A stretch of 25,489 nucleotides of DNA from JAZDFC01 sp043808235. GTDB taxonomy: Bacteria > Bacteroidota > Ignavibacteria > Ignavibacteriales > Melioribacteraceae. This document shows positions 6,176 through 15,563 of the stretch, piece by piece. Where the stretch lies: contig JAZDFC010000114.1 in the NCBI GenBank assembly GCA_043808235.1, positions 1 through 25,489 on the forward strand, given 5' to 3'. How positions within the stretch are numbered: position 1 is the first letter of the stretch; each line of letters begins with the position of its first letter. Under the pieces are notes generated by a model. That model ran no database searches. It was not told where the DNA came from and saw only the letters and a program-made list of their open reading frames with translations. The position numbers and the translations under genes are program-made.

Positions 6176-8068
6176 ATGAAAGAGCTTAGGTTCAGATTAT
6201 TTCTGATTGTTGCCTTTATGGCACTCAGTTTATATTTACTTTATCCAACTTTTCAAGATGCATATTTTTCTTCGGAGATTAAAAACACTCTCGCAGAGAA
6301 AAAGAAAACCATTCAAAAACAGACACCTCAAATTTCTGCTGCCGACCTTGATAAAAAACTTCAATATATCGAAGATAGTATCAGGGTAAGCGATGAAGAT
6401 ATTCTGAAAGCACGCGAAAAAAGGATGAAATTAGGATTAGACCTGCAAGGCGGGATGTACCTTGTAATGGAAGTTAATACAACAAAGTTATTGGAACAGT
6501 TGGCAAAGGATCCTGATGATGCTTTTAAAGCTGCATTAGATGATGCGGTAAAAGAATCAACTGTATCTGATAAAAGTATGGTTCAGCTTTTGTCTGAAAA
6601 ATTAATAGAAAAAGGAATTCGTTTAAGTCGCTATTTCGGATCGATTAGGGAAGAAGATGCTGAGATAATTGACCGGCTCAATAAACAGGAAGAAGACGCC
6701 GTTACCCGCGCTACCGAAATTATCAGTAATAGAGTTAACCAGTACGGTGTTTCCGAACCTACTATTCAGAAACAAGGATCGAGAAGAATCGTAGTAGAAC
6801 TTCCGGGTATTGCAAAGGAAGAAGAAGCAAAAAGACTCTTGCAAGGCACTGCTTTGCTTGAGTTCAAAATGGTTAAAGATGCTGAATTTGCTTTCCCAAT
6901 AATGAATAAAATTGATGAGGTTTTGGCTGCTCAATTTCCACAGGATTCTACTGCTAAAACAGATTCTTTAATTAATAAAGATGAAAAATTAAGTGACGAA
7001 GAGTTCGCAAAGAAACATCCTTTCTTCGCATTAGCACGACTTATTGATTCACAGGGAAGAGTTGCGGATGCATTTGTTGAAGAGGGTAACAAAGCGAGAT
7101 TGAAAAATATTTTCGAAAGAGAAGAAATTAAAAAGATTATTCCTGATAACGTTGAATTTTTATTTGATAACAAAGGCGAAGATTCGGAGGACGGGAAAAA
7201 GTATTTCCGTATGTACATGGTTAATAAAGCGGCAGAATTAACCGGAGGAGTAATTGTTGATGCCCGCGCTAATATCGATCCTCAAAGCGCAGAACCGGTA
7301 GTCTCGATGGAAATGGATTCTGAAGGTGCGCGCGAATGGGCAAGAATTACAGGAGCAAATATCAACAAAAGATGTGCTATCGTGCTGGATAACTCCATTT
7401 ATTCTGCACCAAATATTATTAATAAAATTCCAAATGGAAGTTCTCAGATAACCGGTATGCCAAATTTGGACGAAGCAAAGTTATTGGAAATTGTACTTAA
7501 AGCCGGCGCACTTCCCGCTCCTGTTGATATTATTGAAGAAAGGACAGTCGGTCCATCACTTGGTGAAGACTCAATAAACCAGGGTATGAATTCTGCAATC
7601 TTTGGATTTGTTATTATTGCAATTTTTATGATTATATATTATAGAACTTCAGGCTCAATTGCAGACTTTTCACTGGTTTTTACAATTCTTTTTATTATGG
7701 GATTATTAGCCGCTTTCCAGGCAACATTAACTTTACCAGGTATTGCCGGTATCGTGCTAACAATTGGTATGGCGGTTGACGCAAACGTGATTATTTTTGA
7801 AAGAATTCGTGAGGAAATGACCACCGGAAAAACTTTAAAGGGATGTATCGAAGGCGGATTTTCAAATTCTTATTCTGCAATATTAGACTCGAATATAACT
7901 ACATTTTTTACTGCTCTTATTCTTTATCAATTTGGCAGTGGTCCAATTCAAGGTTTTGCGCTTACATTAATGATAGGATTGGCTTCGAGTTTATTTAGTC
8001 AGTTGGTAATAACAAGAGTGATTATGGATTTCATGGTTTCAAAAGGTTTTAAAATAAATATCGGTTAA
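6176..8068 (+). CDS. secD: Protein translocase subunit SecD
   Basis: A 630-residue SecD, part of the inner-membrane SecDF complex that uses the proton gradient to help pull secreted proteins through SecYEG. Order: first membrane helix (about residues 5-25), the LGLDLQGGMYLVMEV motif (about 87-101), a large periplasmic region, GPSLGEDSINQG (about 461-472), then five C-terminal helices. The conserved GMAVDANVIIFERIREEM segment (about 530-547) includes the aspartate implicated in proton transport. There is no Shine-Dalgarno before the ATG; a nearby ATG at 6165 stops after four codons. SecF is a separate gene 27 bases downstream, not fused. Confidence 0.97.
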   Translation: MKELRFRLFLIVAFMALSLYLLYPTFQDAYFSSEIKNTLAEKKKTIQKQTPQISAADLDKKLQYIEDSIRVSDEDILKAREKRMKLGLDLQGGMYLVMEVNTTKLLEQLAKDPDDAFKAALDDAVKESTVSDKSMVQLLSEKLIEKGIRLSRYFGSIREEDAEIIDRLNKQEEDAVTRATEIISNRVNQYGVSEPTIQKQGSRRIVVELPGIAKEEEAKRLLQGTALLEFKMVKDAEFAFPIMNKIDEVLAAQFPQDSTAKTDSLINKDEKLSDEEFAKKHPFFALARLIDSQGRVADAFVEEGNKARLKNIFEREEIKKIIPDNVEFLFDNKGEDSEDGKKYFRMYMVNKAAELTGGVIVDARANIDPQSAEPVVSMEMDSEGAREWARITGANINKRCAIVLDNSIYSAPNIINKIPNGSSQITGMPNLDEAKLLEIVLKAGALPAPVDIIEERTVGPSLGEDSINQGMNSAIFGFVIIAIFMIIYYRTSGSIADFSLVFTILFIMGLLAAFQATLTLPGIAGIVLTIGMAVDANVIIFERIREEMTTGKTLKGCIEGGFSNSYSAILDSNITTFFTALILYQFGSGPIQGFALTLMIGLASSLFSQLVITRVIMDFMVSKGFKINIG

Positions 8069-8095
8069 AAAAGTTTTTAAAGGAGTTTTTAAATA

Positions 8096-9232
8096 ATGCG
8101 ATTTCTTCAAAACGTAAATTATGATTTTATTAGTAAACGGAAGATGGCTTATATTATCTCAGGGTCGCTTCTTCTAATTTCTTTTCTGAGTTTTATTATT
8201 CGCGGTTTCCATTTCGGTATTGATTTTAGCGGCGGTTCCGAAGTCACTTTAGGTTTCTCGAAGCCAGTTGAAATTAACGAAATCAGAAATCATTTAGGCA
8301 ATGTTGGACTCGGGAATGTTGAAGTAAAATCTTTCGGCGAAAACGGAGTTTTAATCAGAGCTGAAATTCAGTCAATTCCCGATAATATTTTACCGCGATA
8401 TATTTCTGCAATTCAAAGCGCTATAGATGGATTATTCCCCGGCCTACCGCGAAGGATTGTTGATTCCTCTAAAACGGAAATTGTTTTTGAGCTGCCAAAT
8501 CCCGATACTACCAATGCTGTAGTTGATGCGCTATTCCGCCAGGGATATAGAGCCGGTTTGGCTTCCCAGGAAGTTAATAATACACGTATGGTTGTTAGAG
8601 TTGGTGTTGCGGATATGATAGAAGAAATCTTACGTGAAAAGGTAGCGAATAATAAATTCACAATTCTTAGGGAAGAACAAGTTGGCCCAAAAGTAGGCAG
8701 CGAACTTCAACGCGATGCGGTTATTGCCACATTCCTTTCACTGGTTGTAATTCTTATATACCTCGGATTCAGATTTAAGTTTGCTTTTGCGCTCGGTGCA
8801 GTTGTTGCTTTATTTCATGATGTCATTATTACTTTGGGTCTTTTCTCTCTATTATATGGATTAATTCCTGCTCTTAATCTTGATATCACAATAAGCATTG
8901 TTGCTGCGATTCTTACTTTAGTTGGATATTCAGTAAACGATACGGTTATTGTTTTTGATAGAATTAGAGAATTTATAAAAATTCACAAGACGGCCGCTTT
9001 AGCCGATAACATGAACAAAGCCATTAGTAGAACTCTTAGCCGTACTGTAATTACTGCTTTAACAACTCTTTTTACGGTTTCGGTTTTATTAATTTTCGGT
9101 GGTGAAGTTTTAAGAGGATTCGCTTTTGCCCTTGCGTTCGGTATTCTTATTGGCACATATTCCTCTATATTTGTCGCTACTCCGTTTGTGTTTGAATATT
9201 CCCAGCGATCAAAAAAGTCTGTACAATTCTAA
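8096..9232 (+). CDS. secF: Protein translocase subunit SecF
   Basis: A 378-residue SecF, partner of SecD. It has an N-terminal helix, the FGIDFSGGSEV motif (about residues 40-50), a periplasmic domain, and five C-terminal helices containing VGYSVNDTVIVFDRIREF (about 275-292), whose aspartates match the SecF signature. AAGGAG lies upstream of the ATG at a good distance, in contrast to secD. It is co-transcribed with secD and followed by a strong terminator. The C-terminus is short and polar (SQRSKKSVQF). Confidence 0.97.
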   Translation: MRFLQNVNYDFISKRKMAYIISGSLLLISFLSFIIRGFHFGIDFSGGSEVTLGFSKPVEINEIRNHLGNVGLGNVEVKSFGENGVLIRAEIQSIPDNILPRYISAIQSAIDGLFPGLPRRIVDSSKTEIVFELPNPDTTNAVVDALFRQGYRAGLASQEVNNTRMVVRVGVADMIEEILREKVANNKFTILREEQVGPKVGSELQRDAVIATFLSLVVILIYLGFRFKFAFALGAVVALFHDVIITLGLFSLLYGLIPALNLDITISIVAAILTLVGYSVNDTVIVFDRIREFIKIHKTAALADNMNKAISRTLSRTVITALTTLFTVSVLLIFGGEVLRGFAFALAFGILIGTYSSIFVATPFVFEYSQRSKKSVQF

Positions 9233-9245
9233 TTTTTAATTTATC

Positions 9246-9278
9246 AATAAATCCCGGTTCTGCCGGGATTTATTTTTA
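9246..9278 (+). terminator. Intrinsic terminator after secF
   Basis: AATAAATCCCGG (9246-9257) pairs perfectly with CCGGGATTTATT (9263-9274) around a TTCTG loop, followed by more Ts. The A-rich left arm and T-rich right arm could let it work on both strands. In the rest of the 257-base gap (9279-9489) I see no gene and no convincing promoter. Confidence 0.92.
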
Positions 9279-9489
9279 TCCAGAATATACAAAGCCACAT
9301 TTCAGCAAACTTACCTATTATTTCACCGGTATTTTTTGGCTATTCACCGATTAATTTAAAAATAATTTTAAACTCTGTTATATCTTGAATATTTTTACGG
9401 ACAATGACGTCGAAATATTTGTTGGCTTCATATCATCTGAAGTCAAAAATCCATTAGTAGTGTTAAATGAAAAATTTTAAGGAAGATCG

Positions 9490-10836
9490 ATGAGAAATAA
9501 TTTGAAATTTGTTTTAGTAATTCTATTCTTCGTCTCAATCACTTTATCAGCGCAGGAGCAACCCGAACCAAAGATCCTTACATTGCAGGATGCTATCAAT
9601 ATTGCCCTTGATGAGAATTGGGATGTAAAATTAGCGGAGAAAGATATTCAAAAAGCGGAAGAACAGATCAGTGAAGCGTACGCTAACGTTTTCCCGCGTA
9701 TCGATTTAAGCACCAGTTATATTCGCTATATTAAAATGCCGGTTATGTTTATTCCGCCTCATACTCCAATGTTTAACGAAAGCGACAAAACAATTACGTT
9801 TTCATTAGGCTCCGATAATGCCTATGATGCAACAATTTCTTTAAACCAGGTAATATATAGCCAAAAAGTAAACACTGCCATTGAAATTGCGAATGAATAT
9901 TCCGAACTATCAAAAACAGCAAGTAGAGGAACCCGGAACGACATCGTTCTTTCTGTGAAAAAGGCTTTCTATCAAGTGCTTCTAATGCAGAAGTTAGTAT
10001 TAGTAAGCAAAGAAGGAAATGCTGTAGCAAAAGCAAATTACGATAACGTTGCGGCTTTATTCAAACAGGGAGTTGCATCGGAGTATGATTTTCTGCGAGC
10101 TGAAGTTCAACTTGCTAACACGCAGCCGATGCTCATTCAAATGGAAAATAACCTTGAGCTTTCAAAAAATTATTTGAAGAGTCTTCTCTCGCTGGATATT
10201 AGTAAACCGATTGAAATCAAAGGTGATTTTGTGTTTGAAGAAATTCCAAGTGAGACAGTGGAATCAGCAAATCTTGCAGGAACAACAAACCATCCGCTTG
10301 TACTGCAGCTTGCAATACAATCATCATTACTTGAAAAAAATATTGAGATTCAGCGAGCCGATTATTTCCCGACTTTAGCTTTCTTCGGACAGTACTCATT
10401 TCAAACACAGGATAATACATTCAAATTCAAAGACTACCTATGGGCGAAAACATTTATGGTCGGACTCAACCTTTCTTATACATTGTTTGATGGTTTTAGC
10501 CGCAGCGCCAGAATTGAGCAAGCAACAATAGATCGGGATAAAGTTGATCTTACGAAACGTAAAGTTGAAGAAGGAATAAAAATTCTAACCATCCAGTCAA
10601 AGATGAAAATGGATGAAGCAAAGAAAAGAATTGATGCACAGGATAAAAGTCTCGAACAGGCAGAAAAAGCTTTAAAGATATCGCAGTCGAGATATAAAAA
10701 TGGTGTGGGGACACAGCTTGAATTGATCGATACACAAGCGGCTATGACGATAGCACAAACAAATCACGCCCAGGCTATTTACGATTATTTATGTGCAAAA
10801 GCCGATTGGGAAAATGCAGTAAGCCTTGAACAATAG
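9490..10836 (+). CDS. TolC-family outer-membrane efflux protein
   Basis: A 448-residue protein with a cleavable signal peptide (residues about 1-21, ending ...LSAQ) and no lipobox. The start of the mature protein (ILTLQDAINIALDENWDVKLA) is the standard opening of outer-membrane efflux proteins. Two internally repeated halves with long alpha-helical stretches follow, for example KQGVASEYDFLRAEVQLANT in the first and RYKNGVGTQLELIDTQAAM in the second. It would form the trimeric exit duct of the pump encoded by the next two genes. AAGGAAGAT precedes the ATG. First gene of the efflux operon; no adjacent regulator gene is seen. Confidence 0.94.
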   Translation: MRNNLKFVLVILFFVSITLSAQEQPEPKILTLQDAINIALDENWDVKLAEKDIQKAEEQISEAYANVFPRIDLSTSYIRYIKMPVMFIPPHTPMFNESDKTITFSLGSDNAYDATISLNQVIYSQKVNTAIEIANEYSELSKTASRGTRNDIVLSVKKAFYQVLLMQKLVLVSKEGNAVAKANYDNVAALFKQGVASEYDFLRAEVQLANTQPMLIQMENNLELSKNYLKSLLSLDISKPIEIKGDFVFEEIPSETVESANLAGTTNHPLVLQLAIQSSLLEKNIEIQRADYFPTLAFFGQYSFQTQDNTFKFKDYLWAKTFMVGLNLSYTLFDGFSRSARIEQATIDRDKVDLTKRKVEEGIKILTIQSKMKMDEAKKRIDAQDKSLEQAEKALKISQSRYKNGVGTQLELIDTQAAMTIAQTNHAQAIYDYLCAKADWENAVSLEQ

Positions 10837-10860
10837 TTAAATAGAAAATTTGAAAAATAA

Positions 10861-11928
10861 ATGAAGATGGTAAACAAAATGAAAAGAACTACAAAATATT
10901 TATCGGGATTATTTATAGTAATCGCTGTATTGTTTTCCAGCTGCGGAAAACCAAGCGAAGGGAATAAAGAGAAAAAAATTGTTAATGTTTCCGATACAGT
11001 CGCGGTTGAAGTAGCGCAAGCAGAATTGAAAGACATTAGCATAACAAAAACTTTCAGCGGAACGCTTGAAGGCGAGGATCAGGCAAATGTTGTTGCAAAG
11101 ATTCCGGAACGGATTGTTGTAATTAAAGTGAAAGTTGGCGATCATGTTTCTGCCGGACAGACCATAGTTGAACTTGATAAATCCGGCGCCTCGTCCCAAT
11201 TCTTCCAGGCTCAAGCAGGTTTTCAAAATACAAGTAAAGATCTTGAACGGATGAAGGCTCTTTTAAAAGAAGGAGCTATTTCACAGCAGATGCTTGATGG
11301 TATTCAAACCCAGTACGATGTGGCAAAAGCGAACTTCGAAGCTGCAAAAAGTGCCGTCGATTTAACAACTCCAATCAGCGGAATTGTAACTGCGGTAAAT
11401 TCGAATGTCGGCGATCTCGCAACACCCGGCATGCCTATCATTACCGTTGCAAATATTAGAAAGATGAAAGTTATTTTTAACGCGGGCGAAGTTGATATCC
11501 CCTATTTTACCGTCGGACAAAAAGCCGGAATTTATTCCGAGTTGAAACCGTCACTCATCATAAACGGAAGAATTTCCCGGATCTCAAAATCGGCGGATAT
11601 TGCTTCGCGAACTTTCGAGATTCAATCCACCTTCGCAAATACCAGCGATACATGGTTCAAACCCGGTATGTTTTGCAAAGTAAACGTTGGACTCAAATCA
11701 AACAAAAGTTCGCTTGTAATTCCGCACACTTCAATTGTAAATCAAGGTGATTCAAAAACAGTATTTGTCGTGGTTGACGGACAAGTTCAAGCAAGGAATG
11801 TGGAAGTCGGAATTACTGATGGTAATGTTACCGAAATTCTAAGCGGAGTAAAAGATGGAGAATCGGTAGTAACTGTTGGAATGAATGATTTGAAAAATGG
11901 ATCAAAAGTATATGTTGCGAATAAATAA
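10861..11928 (+). CDS. RND efflux periplasmic adaptor (membrane-fusion protein), lipoprotein
   Basis: About 350 residues, HlyD/AcrA family. Three ATGs lie near the start (10861, 10867, 10879). None has a clear ribosome-binding site, and the one at 10879 (MKRTTKYLSG) gives the most compact signal peptide, so the true N-terminus is uncertain. A lipobox (SSC) predicts lipid anchoring. Then come the lipoyl half-motif (VVAKIPERIVVIKVKVGDHV), a short coiled-coil hairpin (QAQAGFQNTSKDLERMKALL), the second lipoyl half (LTTPISGIVTAVNSNVGDLA), the beta-barrel domain and a C-terminal membrane-proximal domain. It bridges the RND pump to the TolC-like duct. Confidence 0.94.
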   Translation: MKMVNKMKRTTKYLSGLFIVIAVLFSSCGKPSEGNKEKKIVNVSDTVAVEVAQAELKDISITKTFSGTLEGEDQANVVAKIPERIVVIKVKVGDHVSAGQTIVELDKSGASSQFFQAQAGFQNTSKDLERMKALLKEGAISQQMLDGIQTQYDVAKANFEAAKSAVDLTTPISGIVTAVNSNVGDLATPGMPIITVANIRKMKVIFNAGEVDIPYFTVGQKAGIYSELKPSLIINGRISRISKSADIASRTFEIQSTFANTSDTWFKPGMFCKVNVGLKSNKSSLVIPHTSIVNQGDSKTVFVVVDGQVQARNVEVGITDGNVTEILSGVKDGESVVTVGMNDLKNGSKVYVANK

Positions 11929-12014
11929 ACAATGAGCTTCATAGAATTACATAGTGAGATTTTTTTGATAAAAACTATTCATAAAAATTACAACGACTAA
12001 AAAAGGTATTTAAA

Positions 12015-15000
12015 ATGAAATTAGCTGATATATCGATAAAGCGGCCTGTGTTCGCAACAATGATGATTATGGCGCTGATTGTTCTCGGTTTGTTTTCGTA
12101 TTTAAAATTGAATGTGGACTTGTATCCGAACGTTGACATTCCATATGTGATTGTTACTACGGTTTTACCCGGTGCAGGTCCGGAACAAATTGAGACCGAT
12201 GTGACTAAAAAAATTGAAGAGGCTGTTAACCCGGTTGAAGGCGTGGACTTCATTCAATCTACATCGCAGGAAAATGTTTCGATAGTAATAATCGCGTTCA
12301 AATTAGAAATTGACGGTAAGTCTGCCGCACAGGATGTAAGAGAAAAAGTTTCTGCGATTCGCGCCAATTTACCTACGGACATTGAAGACCCTGTAATTCA
12401 AAGATTTGATTTTGCAAGTCTTCCGATAATGTCAATGACGGTTTCAGGTAATCGAACAGATAAAGAGATTACAACTTACACGAAGAACGTAATTAAAAAG
12501 CGTTTCGAAAATATTCCCGGTGTGGGCGCTTGTAACTTAGTGGGCGGCGCTGAGAGAGAAATCCTTGTTGAAGTAGATGCGGCAAAATTGAAATCCTACA
12601 ATCTTTCGATACAAGAAATTATTATGAGTGTCGGCGCATCAAACGTTGAAATACCGGGCGGTAATTTGATAAAAGGAAATCGGCAGCTGCTTTTGAGAAC
12701 TCTCGGCAAATATAAATCCGTTGATGATTTTAACCGCGTTATTGTAGCTACGCCAAACGGAAAAAGCGTTTATTTATCCGATGTGGCAAAAGTTGTTGAC
12801 GGAGTAAAAGAACAAACCAGTTTAACGAGATTAAACGGCAAAGCTGCCGTTGGGCTTGATATTATAAAACAATCCGGAAGCAACACGGTTAAAGTTGCGG
12901 AGGAAGTTAAAAAGCAAATTGAAAAACTCGATAAGGAATTACCGGCAGATATTAAAATTTTCCTCGCCCGCGATAACTCGCTTTATATCGAAGACACTAT
13001 CAACGATGTATTGTTCGATATCGTTTACGGCGGTTTGCTTGCAATCATCGTAATTTATCTTTTCCTTGCAAACTTTCGTTCTACGATTATCAGCGGATTG
13101 GCGCTCCCCGCTTCCATAATTGCCAGTTTCATTATTATGTACGCTCTCAATTTCACTCTCAACATGATGTCGCTGCTTGCGCTTTCGCTCGCGGTTGGTT
13201 TGCTGATTGACGACGCCATCGTAGTTATCGAAAATATTTACAGGCACATGCAGCAGGGCGAGACTCCGATGGAAGCTGCAAAATCAGCTTCCCAGGAAAT
13301 TGGACTTGCTGTAATGGCAACTACATTTACTATCGTGGCAGTATTTGTGCCGGTTGCCTTCATGCCGGGAATTGTCGGTAGATTTTTCTATCAATTTGGA
13401 ATAACTATCTCGGTTGCGGTGCTTGTTTCCTTATTCGTAGCTTTCACTTTAACACCGATGCTTTCTTCCCGATGGCTGACTAAAGAGGATGAAGAATTAA
13501 CTAATGAAGGAAATATTTTAAGAAGATCCCTCTATTATTTCAACCATTTCTTCGAAATTCTAAGCGACAAATATAAAACCGGACTTAATTGGTCGCTGCG
13601 CCACAGAAAAACAGTTGTGTTCGGTTCGATAGCAATTTTTATTGGCAGTATGATGATTATGGGCGCTCTCGGCGGAGAATTTTTCCCACAGACAGATAGA
13701 GGGGAATTTACACTCACCGTGAAAGCAGCGCCGGGAAGTTCACTCCGTCAAACAGAAAATGTATGCAAAAAAATTGAAGAAGTATTACAAAATAGACCCG
13801 AAGTTACGACCGTTCTCACTACAATTGGTTCCGGGAATACAACAGTAACAGATGCATCGATTTTAGTTAAGATGTTAAAAAAAGATGCCCGCGTTAAAGG
13901 TGTTCAACAAATAATTTCTGAAATAAGAAAGGAACTGAAACTTTTACCCGGCGCCAAATTCAGTTTCATGCTCGAAGGCGGACCGGGAGGCAGCGAGAAA
14001 CCGCTTACATACAGCATACGCGGCGAAAATATAGATACATTAAAATCCATCGCAGATAAAGTACAAAGTATTTTTAGAAATACCGCCGGTCCGGTTGACA
14101 TCGACAACAGCCTGGAATTATCCAAACCGGAAGTTAGAATTCACATCGATAGAGAAAAAGCCTCCGATCTCGGTATCAATCCTTTTCTCTTAGCTTCATC
14201 AATTAGATCGATGGTTGACGGATACGTTTCAACACAATACCAGGAAGGCGACGAACAATATGATGTACGTGTAAAACTTCGTGAACAGGACAGAGTTGAT
14301 ATCAATGCGATTTCCAACCTTACCATAAAAAGCAATAAACAGGATATGAACGGAAAAAATTATTTAATCCCGCTGTACGATTTTGCAAGTATTGATGAAG
14401 GAGCCGGCCCATCTAAAATAAATCGTTACAAAAGACAAAAGGAAATTCGCGTTGATGCAAACCTCTCCGGCAGATTGCTTACCGATGTAATGGCGGAAAT
14501 TCAAGTTGACGTCAATAACCTAAAGATTCCAAGTGGCTACACAGTCGAAGTAGTTGGCGAAGGAGAAGAACAAGCGGAAGCGTTTTTAAATATTCTTTTA
14601 TCATTAATGCTCGCGGTTGTATTTGTGTATATAGTGCTTGCTGCTCAATTCGAAAGTTTCGTTCACCCGTTTTCAATCATGCTTGCGCTCCCGATGTCGA
14701 TTATTGGCGCAGCAATTTTCCTTTTAATTTTTGGAAGCTCAATTTCCGTTGTATCCATGATAGGAATTATTATGTTGATGGGATTGGTGACGAAGAACGG
14801 AATTCTTCTGGTGGACTTTACAAACGTATTGAGAGAAAGAGGGATGTCGAGATTCGATGCATTGTTGAAAGCCGGTCCAACAAGACTCCGCCCTATTTTA
14901 ATGACGACATTTGCTATGATCTTCGGAATGGTTCCCGTTGCGTTCGGTTTGGGTGAAGGTTCGGAATTCCGCTCCCCGATGGGTCAAGCGGTTATCGGCG

Positions 15001-15128
15001 GTTTGTTAACCTCTACCCTATTAACGCTTTTTATTGTGCCGGTTGTGTACTCACTGATTGATGATCTTGGTAAGAAAAAGATTTTTGGATTCGTTTTTAA
15101 AATATTCCCGTTCCGTAAAAAGAAGTAA
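12015..15128 (+). CDS. RND multidrug/hydrophobe efflux transporter (HAE1/AcrB type)
   Basis: A 1037-residue inner-membrane proton antiporter of normal RND length. It opens ISIKRPVFATMMIMALIVLG, typical of AcrB-like pumps, and shows the two repeated halves, each with a large periplasmic loop. In helix 4 the proton-relay pair is intact (LLIDDAIVVIENI, Asp399-Asp400). In helix 10 the partner lysine is present (GLVTKNGILL, about Lys927). These residues and the absence of the heavy-metal signature in helix 4 point to the HAE1 branch; the substrate cannot be read from sequence. It forms an operon with the adaptor (86-base gap) and the downstream PII-like gene. Confidence 0.95.
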   Translation: MKLADISIKRPVFATMMIMALIVLGLFSYLKLNVDLYPNVDIPYVIVTTVLPGAGPEQIETDVTKKIEEAVNPVEGVDFIQSTSQENVSIVIIAFKLEIDGKSAAQDVREKVSAIRANLPTDIEDPVIQRFDFASLPIMSMTVSGNRTDKEITTYTKNVIKKRFENIPGVGACNLVGGAEREILVEVDAAKLKSYNLSIQEIIMSVGASNVEIPGGNLIKGNRQLLLRTLGKYKSVDDFNRVIVATPNGKSVYLSDVAKVVDGVKEQTSLTRLNGKAAVGLDIIKQSGSNTVKVAEEVKKQIEKLDKELPADIKIFLARDNSLYIEDTINDVLFDIVYGGLLAIIVIYLFLANFRSTIISGLALPASIIASFIIMYALNFTLNMMSLLALSLAVGLLIDDAIVVIENIYRHMQQGETPMEAAKSASQEIGLAVMATTFTIVAVFVPVAFMPGIVGRFFYQFGITISVAVLVSLFVAFTLTPMLSSRWLTKEDEELTNEGNILRRSLYYFNHFFEILSDKYKTGLNWSLRHRKTVVFGSIAIFIGSMMIMGALGGEFFPQTDRGEFTLTVKAAPGSSLRQTENVCKKIEEVLQNRPEVTTVLTTIGSGNTTVTDASILVKMLKKDARVKGVQQIISEIRKELKLLPGAKFSFMLEGGPGGSEKPLTYSIRGENIDTLKSIADKVQSIFRNTAGPVDIDNSLELSKPEVRIHIDREKASDLGINPFLLASSIRSMVDGYVSTQYQEGDEQYDVRVKLREQDRVDINAISNLTIKSNKQDMNGKNYLIPLYDFASIDEGAGPSKINRYKRQKEIRVDANLSGRLLTDVMAEIQVDVNNLKIPSGYTVEVVGEGEEQAEAFLNILLSLMLAVVFVYIVLAAQFESFVHPFSIMLALPMSIIGAAIFLLIFGSSISVVSMIGIIMLMGLVTKNGILLVDFTNVLRERGMSRFDALLKAGPTRLRPILMTTFAMIFGMVPVAFGLGEGSEFRSPMGQAVIGGLLTSTLLTLFIVPVVYSLIDDLGKKKIFGFVFKIFPFRKKK

Positions 15129-15170
15129 ATTTCGGAAGAAACTGTTTTCCAAAATAGATCCGGAGGTTTT

Positions 15171-15470
15171 ATGAAAGTTGTATTTTTAATTTATCACGAT
15201 ATACTTGAAGATCGTGTTGAAAAACTTATGGACGAGCTTAGAATCGATTATTATACCAAGTGGGAGGAAGTTAAAGGGAAAGGTCACAACACCGATGCAC
15301 ATCTCGGTACGCGTACTTTTCCCGGAGAAAATTATGTGCGCATGATTGCCTTTGACGACGAGGATTCTCTTTCAAAAGTTATTGAAGGAGTGAAAGAATT
15401 GAACAAAATTTCAATGCGACCTGATGATAGAATAAGATTGTTTCAGCTTCCGCTTGAATTGGTAGTGTAA
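15171..15470 (+). CDS. PII-like small protein linked to the RND pump
   Basis: A 99-residue protein with the ferredoxin-like beta-alpha-beta pattern of PII-type trimers: MKVVFLIYHDILEDRVEKLM (strand, helix), a central T-loop-like stretch with KGKGHNTDAHLGTR (about residues 35-48), a VRMIAFDDEDSLSKVIEGV strand-helix, and a C-terminal FQLPLELVV strand. It lacks the full classical GlnB signatures, so it belongs with PII-like proteins rather than nitrogen-regulatory PII. GGAGG five bases before the ATG is one of the best ribosome-binding sites in the window. It lies 42 bases after the RND gene, so a role in sensing or modulating the pump is inferred. Confidence 0.75.
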   Translation: MKVVFLIYHDILEDRVEKLMDELRIDYYTKWEEVKGKGHNTDAHLGTRTFPGENYVRMIAFDDEDSLSKVIEGVKELNKISMRPDDRIRLFQLPLELVV

Positions 15471-15563
15471 TAAGTAATTTGTGCAAAGTAGTGAGTAAAT
15501 AATTATTTTCTTATCCGGAACTCAACAGTTATTCATGGAAATTATTATATGCAGGAATAAATA

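Noticed and set aside
6623..7218. Open frames of about 100 codons on the - strand inside secD
   Set aside because: They lie wholly within a conserved gene on the other strand, lack ribosome-binding sites and show no recognisable domains; the same applies to other short frames inside genes across the window.
9361..9421. Possible TAnnTTTG promoter upstream of the tolC-like gene (AATATTTG ending at 9421, TATTTTTA at 9390-9397)
   Set aside because: Each has a mismatch in the -7 element and no TTG at an acceptable distance upstream.
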